A model generated the notes under the pieces. The model was not told where the DNA came from and searched no databases. It saw nothing but the letters and a program-made list of their open reading frames with translations. A program made the translations under genes and the position numbers. A stretch of 64,000 bases of DNA, taken from NCBI RefSeq assembly GCF_008329565.1, contig NZ_NPKT01000011.1:1-64000 (forward strand). Direction: 5' to 3'. This document shows positions 42,046 through 50,230 of this stretch, piece by piece (the first letter of the stretch is position 1; every line of letters starts with the position of its first letter). The stretch is from Mycolicibacterium sp. P1-5. GTDB lineage: Bacteria; Actinomycetota; Actinomycetes; Mycobacteriales; Mycobacteriaceae.

Positions 42046-43977
42046 GTGCCGATGGCGACAGCGGTGAGCGGGGGTGGGGACCGAAAGGGTCGGATCTCCG
42101 ATCGCGATATCGCCGCCATCCGGGACCAGGTCCGCATTGAAGACGTCGTCGGTGACTACGTTCAGCTGCGCCGGGCCGGCGCCGATTCGATGAAGGGCCT
42201 GTGCCCGTTCCACGACGAGAAGTCGCCGTCGTTCCACGTGCGACCCAATCACGGCCACTTTCACTGCTTCGGGTGTGGCGAGGGCGGGGACGCCTACGCC
42301 TTCATCCAGAAGATCGAACACGTCAGCTTCGTCGAAGCCGTGGAAATGCTGGCCGACCGCATCGGTTACACCGTCACCTACAGCGGCGGCGGCACCAGTG
42401 TGCAGCGCGACCGCGGCAGCCGCAGCCGGCTGATCGCCGCAAATGCGGCCGCGCAGGAATTTTATTCTGCCGCACTGCAATCCGAGGAAGCCGCACCGGC
42501 TCGGCAGTACCTGACCGAGCGCAACTTCGACGCAGCCTCGGCCCGCCAATTCGGTTGTGGCTTCGCGCCGTCGGGCTGGGATTCGCTGACCAAGCATCTG
42601 ATCCGAAAGGGCTTCGAGTTCAAGGAGCTCGAGGCCGCCGGGTTGTCGCGCGAGGGCAGGCGCGGCCCGATGGACCGGTTCCACCGCAGGCTGCTGTGGC
42701 CGATCCGGACGGCCAGTGGTGAGACCATCGGCTTCGGCGCCCGTCGGATCTTCGACGATGACCAGATGGAAGCCAAGTACGTCAACACCCCCGAGACGGT
42801 GCTCTACAAGAAGTCGAATGTCTTGTTCGGCCTGGACCTGGCCAAGCGGGACATCGCCAAGGGGCATCAGGCCGTCGTCGTCGAGGGCTACACCGACGTG
42901 ATGGCCATGCACCTGGCCGGGGTCACCACCGCGGTCGCCTCGTGCGGCACCGCGTTCGGCGACGAGCACCTGTCGATGCTGCGGCGGCTGATGATGGACG
43001 ACAAGTTCTTCCGCGGCGAGTTGATCTACGTGTTCGACGGCGATGCGGCCGGGCGCGCGGCCGCGCTCAAGGCGTTCGCGGGGGAGCAGAACCTCGCCGG
43101 GCAGAGTTTCGTTGCGGTGGCGGCCGACGGGATGGACCCCTGCGATCTGAGGCTGGCGCAGGGCGACGGGGCGCTACGCGATCTGGTGGCCCGCCGCACG
43201 CCGCTGTTCGAGTTCGCCATCCGCACCTCGCTGGCCGAGCACGATCTGGACCAGGCAGAGGGCCGGGTGGCGGCCCTGCGGCGCTGCGTGCCGATGGTGG
43301 CTCAGATCAAGGACCCGACGCTGCGCGACGAGTACGCCCGTCAGCTCGCCGGCTGGGTGGGCTGGGACGACGTCGCCCAGGTGATCTGGCGGGTTCGTGA
43401 AGAAGCGGGCCACAAGCCGGGAGGCCGCGACAACCGGCGCGCCCCGGCCGCGCGCGCCAAAGCTGAGGGTTTGGCTCGTCGCCCCGACCCGCGCGATCCG
43501 ACCCTGTGGCCGCAGCGCGAGGCGCTCAAGGGCGCCCTGCAATATCCGGCGCTGTCCGGGCCGGTGTTCGACTCGCTGACGGTGGACAGCTTCACCCATC
43601 CCGGTTACGCAGCGGTGCGGACCGCGATCGAGGCGGCTGGCGGGACATCGTCGGGCATCATCGGCGCCCAGTGGATCGACACTGTCCGGGAACAAGCCGG
43701 CGCGCCGCTGACCGAGGGCCTGATCACCGAACTCGGCGTGGAGGCCATCCGGGTAGATGAGGAAGAGAAGCTGCCCCGCTACATCGGCGGTGTACTCGCC
43801 CGGCTGCAGGAGGTCTGGGTGGGGCGACAGGTCGCCGAGGTGAAGTCCAAGCTGCAGCGAATGTCACCGGTGGAGCAGGGCGACGAGTATCACGCGTTGT
43901 TCGGTGACCTGGTGGCGCTGGAGGCCTATCGGCGCAGCCTGCTCGAACAGGCCAGTGGAGATGACCTCACTGCGTGA
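42046..43977 (+). CDS. dnaG: DNA primase
   Basis: The 643-residue primase has an N-terminal zinc-binding domain with Cys53, His56, Cys74 and Cys77 (LCPFHDEKSPSF, HCFGCGEGGD). The RNA polymerase core has YVNTPETVLYKKSNVLFGLDLA and TOPRIM acidic motifs (VVVEGYTDVMAMH, YVFDGDAAGRAAALKAF). A C-terminal helicase-binding domain ends the chain. It makes RNA primers at the replication fork. Start is GTG 42046 or ATG 42052. It lies directly after dgt, linking nucleotide pool control and priming. Confidence 0.95.
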   Translation: MPMATAVSGGGDRKGRISDRDIAAIRDQVRIEDVVGDYVQLRRAGADSMKGLCPFHDEKSPSFHVRPNHGHFHCFGCGEGGDAYAFIQKIEHVSFVEAVEMLADRIGYTVTYSGGGTSVQRDRGSRSRLIAANAAAQEFYSAALQSEEAAPARQYLTERNFDAASARQFGCGFAPSGWDSLTKHLIRKGFEFKELEAAGLSREGRRGPMDRFHRRLLWPIRTASGETIGFGARRIFDDDQMEAKYVNTPETVLYKKSNVLFGLDLAKRDIAKGHQAVVVEGYTDVMAMHLAGVTTAVASCGTAFGDEHLSMLRRLMMDDKFFRGELIYVFDGDAAGRAAALKAFAGEQNLAGQSFVAVAADGMDPCDLRLAQGDGALRDLVARRTPLFEFAIRTSLAEHDLDQAEGRVAALRRCVPMVAQIKDPTLRDEYARQLAGWVGWDDVAQVIWRVREEAGHKPGGRDNRRAPAARAKAEGLARRPDPRDPTLWPQREALKGALQYPALSGPVFDSLTVDSFTHPGYAAVRTAIEAAGGTSSGIIGAQWIDTVREQAGAPLTEGLITELGVEAIRVDEEEKLPRYIGGVLARLQEVWVGRQVAEVKSKLQRMSPVEQGDEYHALFGDLVALEAYRRSLLEQASGDDLTA

Positions 43978-44032
43978 AAATCGGCATCGGGTTATGGTTA
44001 ACGTGCTGCCCGTCTCCGGCGAAAGGTCAGAT

Positions 44033-44344
44033 ATGACTACCGCGAACACTCGTGTCCGGCGTGTCGCCATCGTTGGTGCGCTTGCCGTGGCTGCGGCTGC
44101 GGTGCCGGCCTTGGCTGCACTGACTGCGCCGACGGCTTCGGCGAATCCCGGCGGGACCTGCCTGGCTTGGTTCGGTTCGCGCGGCGACGGGCAGTGCCTG
44201 TCGTACTCGAACAACAACGTGAGCATCGGTACGCCGCAGTTCGGCGTCTACGGTCCGGACGCGGGCTCGATGCCCGGAGGCGGTATCGGTGTGAGCACCG
44301 GCCCCCTGCTGCCGGGTCAGACGATCAGCATTCCGCTGGGCTGA
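44033..44344 (+). CDS. Small secreted protein (Rv2342-like)
   Basis: The 103-residue protein has a signal peptide (basic TANTRVRRV, Ala/Val-rich core, cleavage after SANP near residue 38). A short mature domain follows with two cysteines (GGTCLAWF and DGQCLSYS), Gly/Ser/Pro-rich turns and IGTPQFGVYGPDAG. ATG 44033 follows GAAAGG. It follows dnaG by 55 bases, the position of Rv2342 in M. tuberculosis, to which it is probably equivalent. Function unknown. Confidence 0.7.
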   Translation: MTTANTRVRRVAIVGALAVAAAAVPALAALTAPTASANPGGTCLAWFGSRGDGQCLSYSNNNVSIGTPQFGVYGPDAGSMPGGGIGVSTGPLLPGQTISIPLG

Positions 44345-44360
44345 TTTCTCGGGTCGCGAG

Positions 44361-44409
44361 ATCGACCTGGGGGCTGTGAATTCGTGCGACTGACGACCGT
44401 CAGGTCGAT
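44361..44409. terminator. Inverted repeat between convergent genes
   Basis: ATCGACCTG (44361-44369) and CAGGTCGAT (44401-44409) are perfectly complementary across a 31-base loop, with partly matching flanks (GGTCGCGA against TCGTCGCGCC). An inner CTGACG/CGTCAG pair adds structure. TTTC follows the right arm. It lies between the stops of the small secreted protein and the convergent 82-residue gene and may terminate both. Confidence 0.5.
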
Positions 44410-44419
44410 TTCGTCGCGC

Positions 44420-44668
44420 CTACTTCTCCGAACGCTGTGGTTCCACCACGGTGGTATCGGCGTCGATCTCGGTGAGCGTGACCATCTTGGGGTCCGGGTC
44501 CGGTGATACTCGGTCGGCGAGCTTGCGGCGGCCGGCGTCGATCACCGTTTTGGTGGCGGGATTGTCAGTGATAGCGCGATAGGTGCCGACGATCTGCTCA
44601 TAACGCTTACGGCCAGCCTTGGTGCCCAACACATAACCCACGCCAAGCACCGCCAAATACTGGATCAC
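44420..44668 (-). CDS. Small conserved protein with N-terminal hydrophobic segment
   Basis: The 82-residue protein starts with a short hydrophobic stretch (MIQYLAVLGVGYVLGTKAG), followed by basic and acidic helical sequence (RKRYEQIVGTYRAITDNP, TKTVIDAGRRKLADRV) and a charged C-terminus. The GxxxGxKAGRKRYEQI pattern resembles YtxH-like membrane-associated proteins. GTG 44668 has AGGGAA upstream. It converges on the dnaG-side secreted protein gene and is divergent from tRNA-Asn. Function unknown. Confidence 0.65.
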   Translation of the reverse strand: MIQYLAVLGVGYVLGTKAGRKRYEQIVGTYRAITDNPATKTVIDAGRRKLADRVSPDPDPKMVTLTEIDADTTVVEPQRSEK

Positions 44669-44737
44669 TGCGTTCCCTTCCTAAATCTTTGCGCCTCCAT
44701 CCTGCCTGACGTACCTGTGTTGGCGCTCGCCCGCCGG

Positions 44738-44764
44738 TTTGGCATCCGGGGTCCCCGGTAAGCT
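44738..44764 (+). promoter_or_regulatory. Candidate promoter of tRNA-Asn
   Basis: TTTGGC (44738-44743) and TAAGCT (44759-44764) have a 15-base spacer, a little short. The -10 is a good TANNNT match about 45 bases upstream of the tRNA, allowing a short 5' leader. Confidence 0.4.
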
Positions 44765-44808
44765 AGAGTCACTGTCCGGCCCGCATCAGCGCAATCGCGG
44801 GAAGGTAG

Positions 44809-44881
44809 TCCCCTGTAGCTCAATTGGCAGAGCTTCCGACTGTTAATCGGACGGTTGATGGTTCGAGTCCATCCGGGGGAG
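44809..44881 (+). tRNA. tRNA-Asn (anticodon GTT)
   Basis: The 73-base sequence folds as a cloverleaf: acceptor TCCCCTG pairs with CGGGGGA (one G-T), a D arm follows TAGCTCAATTGG, the anticodon loop is CTGTTAA with anticodon GTT flanked by CCGA/TCGG stem bases, and the T arm is GATGG-TTCGAGT-CCATC. The discriminator is G and CCA is not encoded. The next protein gene starts 21 bases downstream. Confidence 0.95.
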
Positions 44882-44902
44882 CAACATCTAATACTTGGAC
44901 TC

Positions 44903-45862
44903 ATGATTCGTTGGGCTGCTCGAATGCTCGCGGTCGTCGTCACGGCCGCTGCGCTCGTGGTGCTTGCCGACGTGGTGATGCCGCCAAGTTCGCGAAACGT
45001 TCTGGTCTCGTCATCGGATTCCATCGCACCCAACAGTCTTTTTCGCACTCGAATAGCGGACAGTGCGCCGAGCGCGCCGAACAGCGCGCAGATCGTCCAA
45101 CGGATCGCCCGGGGCGGCGCGTTCTACGCGAACCTCACCGAGTTCGGCATCCCGATCTACCTCGCTGACGCATCGACTCCGGTCCATCGCGTGCAGTGCA
45201 CCATCACCGACTGGGGTCGATGCCCCTTCGGGGGGTACGAGGTCCCCATTCCTGACGGCGCCGCCGCACACAAAGGTTCCGACGGAGCGATGGTCGTCGT
45301 GGATCTATCGGCGGGGTTGTCGTTTGAGTTCTGGCAGGCGAAGCGCGACGGAAATCAATGGACGACCAGCTTCGGGGCAGTCAACCGCCTGGACGGTTCC
45401 GGCTGGGGTGACGGGAGCAACGGGTACAGCACCGGCTCAGGGTCTTCCCGAGTGGCCGGGGTCATTCGGATGTCGGAAATCGAGCAAGGCGAAATACCGC
45501 ACGCACTCGCGGTGCAAAGCAAGTTTGTGTGCGCCGACGTCTTTCGGCCGCCGGCGGCCAAGTCTGACGGAACGGACCGCAATCCCGACTGCATTCCGGA
45601 AGGGGCCCGGATCCGCATCGACCCCAAGGTCAAACTGGACGGGCTCGGTCTTGCTCCCGCGGTGCGCACGGTCGCGCGGGCCTTACAGACCTATGGCGCC
45701 TACGTCGTCGACGTCGGTGGCGCTCCCTTGAGCGTGTCCTTCGAACTCGACACCAAGGCGGCGCCCGGCTCGATCGGCGCGGTGTATTCGAGAGCCGGCC
45801 TGAGGTGGGACTACGACGACATGTCCCGAATTCCGCTGATGCACTTGCAGGTTCTGGCCTAG
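44903..45862 (+). CDS. Secreted protein of unknown function downstream of tRNA-Asn
   Basis: The 319-residue protein has a signal peptide (MIRWAARMLAVVVTAAALVVLADVV). The C-terminal half resembles a family of secreted actinobacterial proteins I know only as hypothetical: HALAVQSKFVCADVF, a Cys-containing DRNPDCIPEGARIRIDP segment, VARALQTYGAYVVDVGG and a final RWDYDDMSRIPLMHLQVL. Beta-rich character and conserved Trp/Asp residues suggest a jelly-roll carbohydrate-binding or lyase-like fold. ATG 44903 is close behind the tRNA with no clear ribosome-binding site, so the start is moderately sure. Its place beside a tRNA may reflect acquisition, but no attachment repeat was found. Confidence 0.7.
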   Translation: MIRWAARMLAVVVTAAALVVLADVVMPPSSRNVLVSSSDSIAPNSLFRTRIADSAPSAPNSAQIVQRIARGGAFYANLTEFGIPIYLADASTPVHRVQCTITDWGRCPFGGYEVPIPDGAAAHKGSDGAMVVVDLSAGLSFEFWQAKRDGNQWTTSFGAVNRLDGSGWGDGSNGYSTGSGSSRVAGVIRMSEIEQGEIPHALAVQSKFVCADVFRPPAAKSDGTDRNPDCIPEGARIRIDPKVKLDGLGLAPAVRTVARALQTYGAYVVDVGGAPLSVSFELDTKAAPGSIGAVYSRAGLRWDYDDMSRIPLMHLQVLA

Positions 45863-45868
45863 GTCGCC

Positions 45869-46132
45869 TCAGAGCCACAAATACAGGCCGGACAGCAGCG
45901 CCCACAATCCCACGCAGTACACCTCGAAGGCCGCCCGCAGTGGGACCGGCGCGTGTCGCAGCTCCATGAAGTCCAAGCCCACCAGTCGAACCTTGATCGC
46001 CGCAATTGCCAGGACGGCGACCGCGACGAGTGAGCCGGTGCCGTGGTCGGCGCCCAACGCAAACGACGCCAGTGTGGCGGCCACCAGGATCAGCCAGCTC
46101 GCGCCGGCGCGGTTACGCATCAAAGCCAACAT
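45869..46132 (-). CDS. Cytochrome c oxidase subunit IV-like membrane protein
   Basis: The 87-residue protein has three hydrophobic segments (WLILVAATLASFALG, VAVAVLAIAAIKVRLVGLDFMEL, YCVGLWALLSGLYLWL). The AIKVRLVGLDFMELRHAP signature belongs to the small prokaryotic cytochrome oxidase subunit IV (COX4_pro/NorF-like) family. It is the last gene of a three-gene operon; its ATG overlaps the stop of the subunit III-like gene by one base (TGATG). No subunit I or II is present nearby, so it must partner with an oxidase or NO reductase encoded elsewhere. Confidence 0.8.
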   Translation of the reverse strand: MLALMRNRAGASWLILVAATLASFALGADHGTGSLVAVAVLAIAAIKVRLVGLDFMELRHAPVPLRAAFEVYCVGLWALLSGLYLWL

Positions 46133-46713
46133 CAGCTCACCAGGTACAGGAGTGGGAACAGGACAATCCAGAGCAGGTCGACCAGGTGCCAGAAGCAGCC
46201 GCCGCCTTCGATGACCGCCAGCCGGGTCGCTGAGAGCTCACTGCGCCGCGTCTGGGTCAGCACCAGGGCTAGCACCAAAACCCCGATGCAGACATGCAGC
46301 AGGTGCAACCCGGTGAGGATGAAGTAGTACAGGTAGAAATGATTAACACCCGCGGTGTGCCCGTCCTGAACCAGTAGGACGTATTCGGTCACCTTGAGGG
46401 CTATGAACATGACGCCGCAACCGGCTGCGATCATCAGCGCGCGCAAGGCAATGGCGCGAGCCCCGGCGCGCAACGCTCCGATCGCGGCCACCACGAACAG
46501 CGAGCTGGTCAGCAGTACCAGGGTGTTGACCAGCCCGATGTTGATGTGCAGCGTCTTGCGGGCCGCGTCGAAAACCTCTGGTGTCTTTGATCTTTCGACC
46601 ATGAACGTAGCGAAGAACGCCGCGAACACCAGCATGTCGCCGAGCAGGAATACCCAGGTGCCGGCTTCGCCCGGGATGCGACGGCTGACGGAAGTGGCCG
46701 AGGCCGCCGTCAT
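46132..46713 (-). CDS. Heme-copper oxidase subunit III-like protein (NorE-like)
   Basis: The 193-residue protein has five predicted helices and the subunit III pattern: GEAGTWVFLLGDMLVFAAFF near the N-terminus, FYLYYFILTGLHLLHVCIGV, and a C-terminal CFWHLVDLLWIVLFPLLYL. The short five-helix form resembles NorE, an accessory of nitric oxide reductases, as well as bacterial COX3. ATG 46713 overlaps the stop of the upstream membrane protein (ATGA). Its role in a particular oxidase complex is inferred. Confidence 0.85.
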   Translation of the reverse strand: MTAASATSVSRRIPGEAGTWVFLLGDMLVFAAFFATFMVERSKTPEVFDAARKTLHINIGLVNTLVLLTSSLFVVAAIGALRAGARAIALRALMIAAGCGVMFIALKVTEYVLLVQDGHTAGVNHFYLYYFILTGLHLLHVCIGVLVLALVLTQTRRSELSATRLAVIEGGGCFWHLVDLLWIVLFPLLYLVS

Positions 46714-47411
46714 GCTCGTTCGGCGAGTTGCTGAGCCTTGATGCCGCGGTTCAACACATAGGTGGTCGTGAACAACCAGACCACGAGGGCGAAGCCTGGG
46801 ATGTAGAACGCGAACACCCCGTGCCAGGCCAATGGTCCGTCGTTGAACACCACGACCACACAACCGGGAAGCGACAGCAGCGCCACCCAGAGGTTGAGGT
46901 AGCCGTACCAGCGCGGCAAGGTCTGGGGTTCGGTCTTGTCGACGAACGACGCGATCGCCAGCGTGATGTTCTGCACGATGATCGTGCCGACGATGCCGAT
47001 GAACATCAGCCAGAACACGTCGTTGAGCGCCTGCGTGATCTCGGCCGACCTGCCGTCGGGGCGGAACGCCGCGGCCGCCAGGACCAGGAATGGAAACAGC
47101 AGGGCCGGAACGAAGATCGTCGCGGCGAACAGTTGCGTCATCGAGAGCATGCCCCACTGCCCCTCGATCCGGCGGATGCGCAGCACGATGGTGGCCAGGA
47201 ACGGCAGCGCGATCACCGAGGTCAGCAGGCAGCCGGCGATACCTATGCGGATCCAGATCTTATGGTCGACGAAGAATTCGGCGACCTCGGTCGGCGACCA
47301 CACCGGCGAGATCGGCGGGAACAACCGCGCCAACCCCGACATGCAGGTGCCGTACAACACGATCATGATCGTTCCGCACCACGCGCCAATGCGCTGCAGC
47401 CTCAGTTCCAC
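46710..47411 (-). CDS. Six-helix membrane protein of an oxidase-accessory operon
   Basis: The 233-residue protein has about six hydrophobic segments, including IGAWCGTIMIVLYGTCMSG, IRIGIAGCLLTSVIALPFLATIVL, and paired C-terminal helices around FAFYIPGFALVVWLFTTTYVLNRG. I do not recognise a named family. It is first in an operon with the subunit III- and IV-like genes, overlapping the next start in ATGA, so it may be an assembly factor or extra subunit of the same complex. The GTG start at 47411 was the only reasonable choice. Confidence 0.7.
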   Translation of the reverse strand: MELRLQRIGAWCGTIMIVLYGTCMSGLARLFPPISPVWSPTEVAEFFVDHKIWIRIGIAGCLLTSVIALPFLATIVLRIRRIEGQWGMLSMTQLFAATIFVPALLFPFLVLAAAAFRPDGRSAEITQALNDVFWLMFIGIVGTIIVQNITLAIASFVDKTEPQTLPRWYGYLNLWVALLSLPGCVVVVFNDGPLAWHGVFAFYIPGFALVVWLFTTTYVLNRGIKAQQLAERA

Positions 47412-47464
47412 GGCGCCGAGGTTACTGTGTCATCTGCGCCGTTTCGTCAAAATTGTCAAAACCG

Positions 47465-49384
47465 CTAATCGGTGGGGATGTTCTCCGGGTGCAGCATCTC
47501 CGCGTAGCGCAACTGTTCGGGGATCCCGAACCCGTCGACCAGCAGTTCGGCGTGCGGTCGCAGATCGCGGCAGCGTTGGTTGATGCCTCGGGTGACGGCC
47601 TTGGCGCGCTCGGTCGACAGGAACCGGTGCTCGATGAACCAGGCCTTGTCGTCCTCGATCACCGACAGGGCGTACAGGTCGCACACCATGCCGAGAATGT
47701 TGCGCGCCTCTTCGTCCTCGCAGGCGTCGATACCGGCGACGAACGCCTCCAGGACGATCCGGTCGATGTGTGCCTTGGCGGTGTGCAGCACGTGGTCTTG
47801 AACCGCATTGAAGGCGTCGAAGGCCGACATCTCCTTGGACTTGCCCTGCATCCGGCGCGCCACCGAGGACAGCAGATACTCCTCACGGTCCTCGAACATC
47901 TGGACCTGCGTGCCGCGGTTGAACAGGCTGCCTTCTTCCTCGTTGTCCTGGCGGGAATCGAGGATGGTCTGCATGATCGTCTCGGCGGCAGTCCTTTTCA
48001 GCACCCGACCGCCGGCGAAGTTGGCGGCGAAGCGTACCCACTCCACCGGGCTCATGCCCTTGATGTCGTCGGCGTAGGCGGTCAGCAGTTCCTTGGCCAC
48101 CAGCTGGGTCAGCACATGGTTGTCACCCTCGAAGGTGGTGAACACATCGGTATCGGCGCGCAGGGCGATCAGCCGGTTCTCGGCGAGATAGCCTGCGCCA
48201 CCGCATGCTTCGCGGGCTTCCTGGATCGCGGTACTGGTGTGCCAGGTGTTGGCCGCCTTCAGCCCGGCCGCCCGGGACTCCAGCTCGCGCTGTTCTTCGG
48301 CGTCGGGATTGTCCGCGGTCTGCAGGTCGTGCAGCCGGGCGACCAACTCGTTCTGGGCGAACTGCAACGCATACGAACGGGCGATCAGCGGGAAGAGCCG
48401 GCGCTGGTGCACCAGGTAGTCCATGATCAGCACCTCGTCCTCGTCGTCCGGGGCGCTGAACTGCTTGCGCTGCAAGGCATAGCGCACCGCAATATCCAAC
48501 GCCACCCGTCCGGCGGCCGCCGCACTGCCGCCGACGGTGACACGGCCGCGAATCAACGTCCCGAGCATCGTGAAGAAGCGCCGGTTGATGTTCTCGATCG
48601 GTGAAGAGTAGGTGCCGTCCGCGGCGACATCACCGTATTTGTTCAACAGGTTGTCTCGGGGAATGCGGACGTTGTCGAACATGATCCGGCCGTTGTCGAC
48701 GCCGGGCAGGCCGCCCTTGTAGTGGCAATCCGAGGTGGTGACGCCGGGCAGGTCGTTGCCGTCCTCGTCGCGCAGCGGTACCACGAAACAGTGCACCCCG
48801 TGCGTTTCGCCTTCTGTGATCAGCTGCGCGAAAACCGCTGCGACCCGGGCGGTTTCGGCCGCACCACCGATGTAGTCCTTGCGTGACGTCGCGGTGGGGG
48901 AATTGATCACAAATTCCTGGGTCGCCGGATCGTAGGTGGCGGTCGTCTCCAGGGACTGGACGTCACTGCCGTGCCCGGTCTCGGTCATGCCGAAGCAGCC
49001 CACCAGATCCAGGTCGATGATGCGCTGCACATAGGCCTTGTGGTGACGCTCGGTGCCCAGGTTCTCGATCGCGCCGCCGAACAGTCCCCACTGCACGCCC
49101 GCCTTGACCATCAACGACAGGTCGGACATGGCGAGCATCTCGATGCGGGTAACCGCGGCGCCCACGTCACCGTTGCCGCCGTGTTCTTTCCGGAATCCGT
49201 CCTCGGCGGCGCCGTGGGCCGCCATGATCTTCATCTGTTCAGCCACTTTCGCGCGGGCGATCGTGGTGTTGGGCGTGTAGTGCGGCCGGAATACTTCGGT
49301 GGAAAGTTCGGCGCGCACGGCGTTCTTGACGTCTCGCCAACGGCCGTCGAGTGCGTTCCGCAGGTGCTCCGCAGTGGTGGTCAT
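47465..49384 (-). CDS. Acyl-CoA oxidase/dehydrogenase family protein
   Basis: The 639-residue flavoprotein is longer than normal acyl-CoA dehydrogenases and has the acyl-CoA oxidase layout. It shows CFGMTETGHGSDVQSLETTATYD in the flavin domain, NGRIMFDNVRIPRDNLLNKYGDV, REACGGAGYLAENRL and DTDVFTTFEGDNHVLTQLVAKELL, followed by an extra C-terminal helical domain. It should oxidise an acyl-CoA to the 2-enoyl-CoA with FAD. ATG 49384 was preferred over an earlier in-frame start because homology begins there. It is divergent from a VIT1-like transporter gene by 101 bases. Chain-length preference is unknown. Confidence 0.88.
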   Translation of the reverse strand: MTTTAEHLRNALDGRWRDVKNAVRAELSTEVFRPHYTPNTTIARAKVAEQMKIMAAHGAAEDGFRKEHGGNGDVGAAVTRIEMLAMSDLSLMVKAGVQWGLFGGAIENLGTERHHKAYVQRIIDLDLVGCFGMTETGHGSDVQSLETTATYDPATQEFVINSPTATSRKDYIGGAAETARVAAVFAQLITEGETHGVHCFVVPLRDEDGNDLPGVTTSDCHYKGGLPGVDNGRIMFDNVRIPRDNLLNKYGDVAADGTYSSPIENINRRFFTMLGTLIRGRVTVGGSAAAAGRVALDIAVRYALQRKQFSAPDDEDEVLIMDYLVHQRRLFPLIARSYALQFAQNELVARLHDLQTADNPDAEEQRELESRAAGLKAANTWHTSTAIQEAREACGGAGYLAENRLIALRADTDVFTTFEGDNHVLTQLVAKELLTAYADDIKGMSPVEWVRFAANFAGGRVLKRTAAETIMQTILDSRQDNEEEGSLFNRGTQVQMFEDREEYLLSSVARRMQGKSKEMSAFDAFNAVQDHVLHTAKAHIDRIVLEAFVAGIDACEDEEARNILGMVCDLYALSVIEDDKAWFIEHRFLSTERAKAVTRGINQRCRDLRPHAELLVDGFGIPEQLRYAEMLHPENIPTD

Positions 49385-49485
49385 GGCATGAAGGTATCCC
49401 CGCGGCCCTTGAGGCAAACGCCGATGTGGCAAACACAGGCAAACCTGAGTCGATATGACCCAGCCGACCGGCGTTCAATGGCCCT

Positions 49486-50214
49486 ATGTCCGAGTTCGAG
49501 GGGGACGCGGCGCCAGACCAGTTGCCGCACGAGATCGACCACTCTCATCCCGACGTCACGGGAGGCTGGCTGCGTGCCGCGACCTTCGGAGCGATGGACG
49601 GATTGGTCTCCAACAGCGCTCTGATCGCCGGGGTCGCCGCGGGCGCAGGCGCACACACGGTGGTTTTGAGTGGCGTCGCCGGACTGCTCGCGGGTGCGTT
49701 CTCGATGGCGCTGGGCGAATATACGTCCGTCACTACGGCTAACGAACAGATCGACTCGCAGGTGCGTATCGAGCGCCGCTCGTTCGAGCGCCATCCGCAC
49801 GCCGAACGGGTCGAATTGGTGAACATGTTGATGGCCATGGGGATGACGGAGGCGACCGCCCGCAAGGCCACCGAGGAGATTCACCTCGACGAGGACCGGG
49901 CGGTGCACTTTCACCTGGCCCAAGAGCTCGGTGTCGACCCTCGGGAGAAGCCGTCACCCCGGGTCGCCGCCATCTCGTCGTTCGTGATGTTCGCGCTCGG
50001 AGCCGTCATCCCGCTGCTGCCCTATCTGCTCGGTGCCGAGAAGCTCTGGCTCGGTCTGCTGTGCAGCGCGGTCGGGTTGGTGGTGGCAGGAGCGGTGGCC
50101 GCCCGATTCACCAAAGGGTCGCTCGCGTTCGGCGCAGGGCGGCAGCTGCTGTTCGGGGCGATCGCGATCGCCGCAACCTACGCGGTCGGAAATCTCGTCG
50201 AAGCGGCGCTGTGA
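49486..50214 (+). CDS. VIT1/CCC1-family transporter
   Basis: The 242-residue protein has five membrane segments and the family hallmark GAMDGLVSNSALIAGVAAGAG in the first helix, then SMALGEYTSVTTANEQ leading into a charged cytoplasmic region with Glu and His residues that binds metal. VIT1/CCC1 proteins move Fe2+ or Mn2+ out of the cytosol. ATG 49486 is the clear start. The bestrophin-like gene follows after 16 bases, probably in the same transcript. Confidence 0.9.
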   Translation: MSEFEGDAAPDQLPHEIDHSHPDVTGGWLRAATFGAMDGLVSNSALIAGVAAGAGAHTVVLSGVAGLLAGAFSMALGEYTSVTTANEQIDSQVRIERRSFERHPHAERVELVNMLMAMGMTEATARKATEEIHLDEDRAVHFHLAQELGVDPREKPSPRVAAISSFVMFALGAVIPLLPYLLGAEKLWLGLLCSAVGLVVAGAVAARFTKGSLAFGAGRQLLFGAIAIAATYAVGNLVEAAL

Positions 50215-50230
50215 CCAATACTCTGACGCG

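Noticed and set aside
41002..42969. 655-codon open frame on the minus strand opposite dgt and dnaG
   Set aside because: Shadow of well-supported essential genes, with low-complexity composition and no start signal.
44809..45862. Genomic island integrated at tRNA-Asn
   Set aside because: I found no integrase, no repeat of the tRNA 3' end downstream, and surrounding genes keep mycobacterial order and composition.
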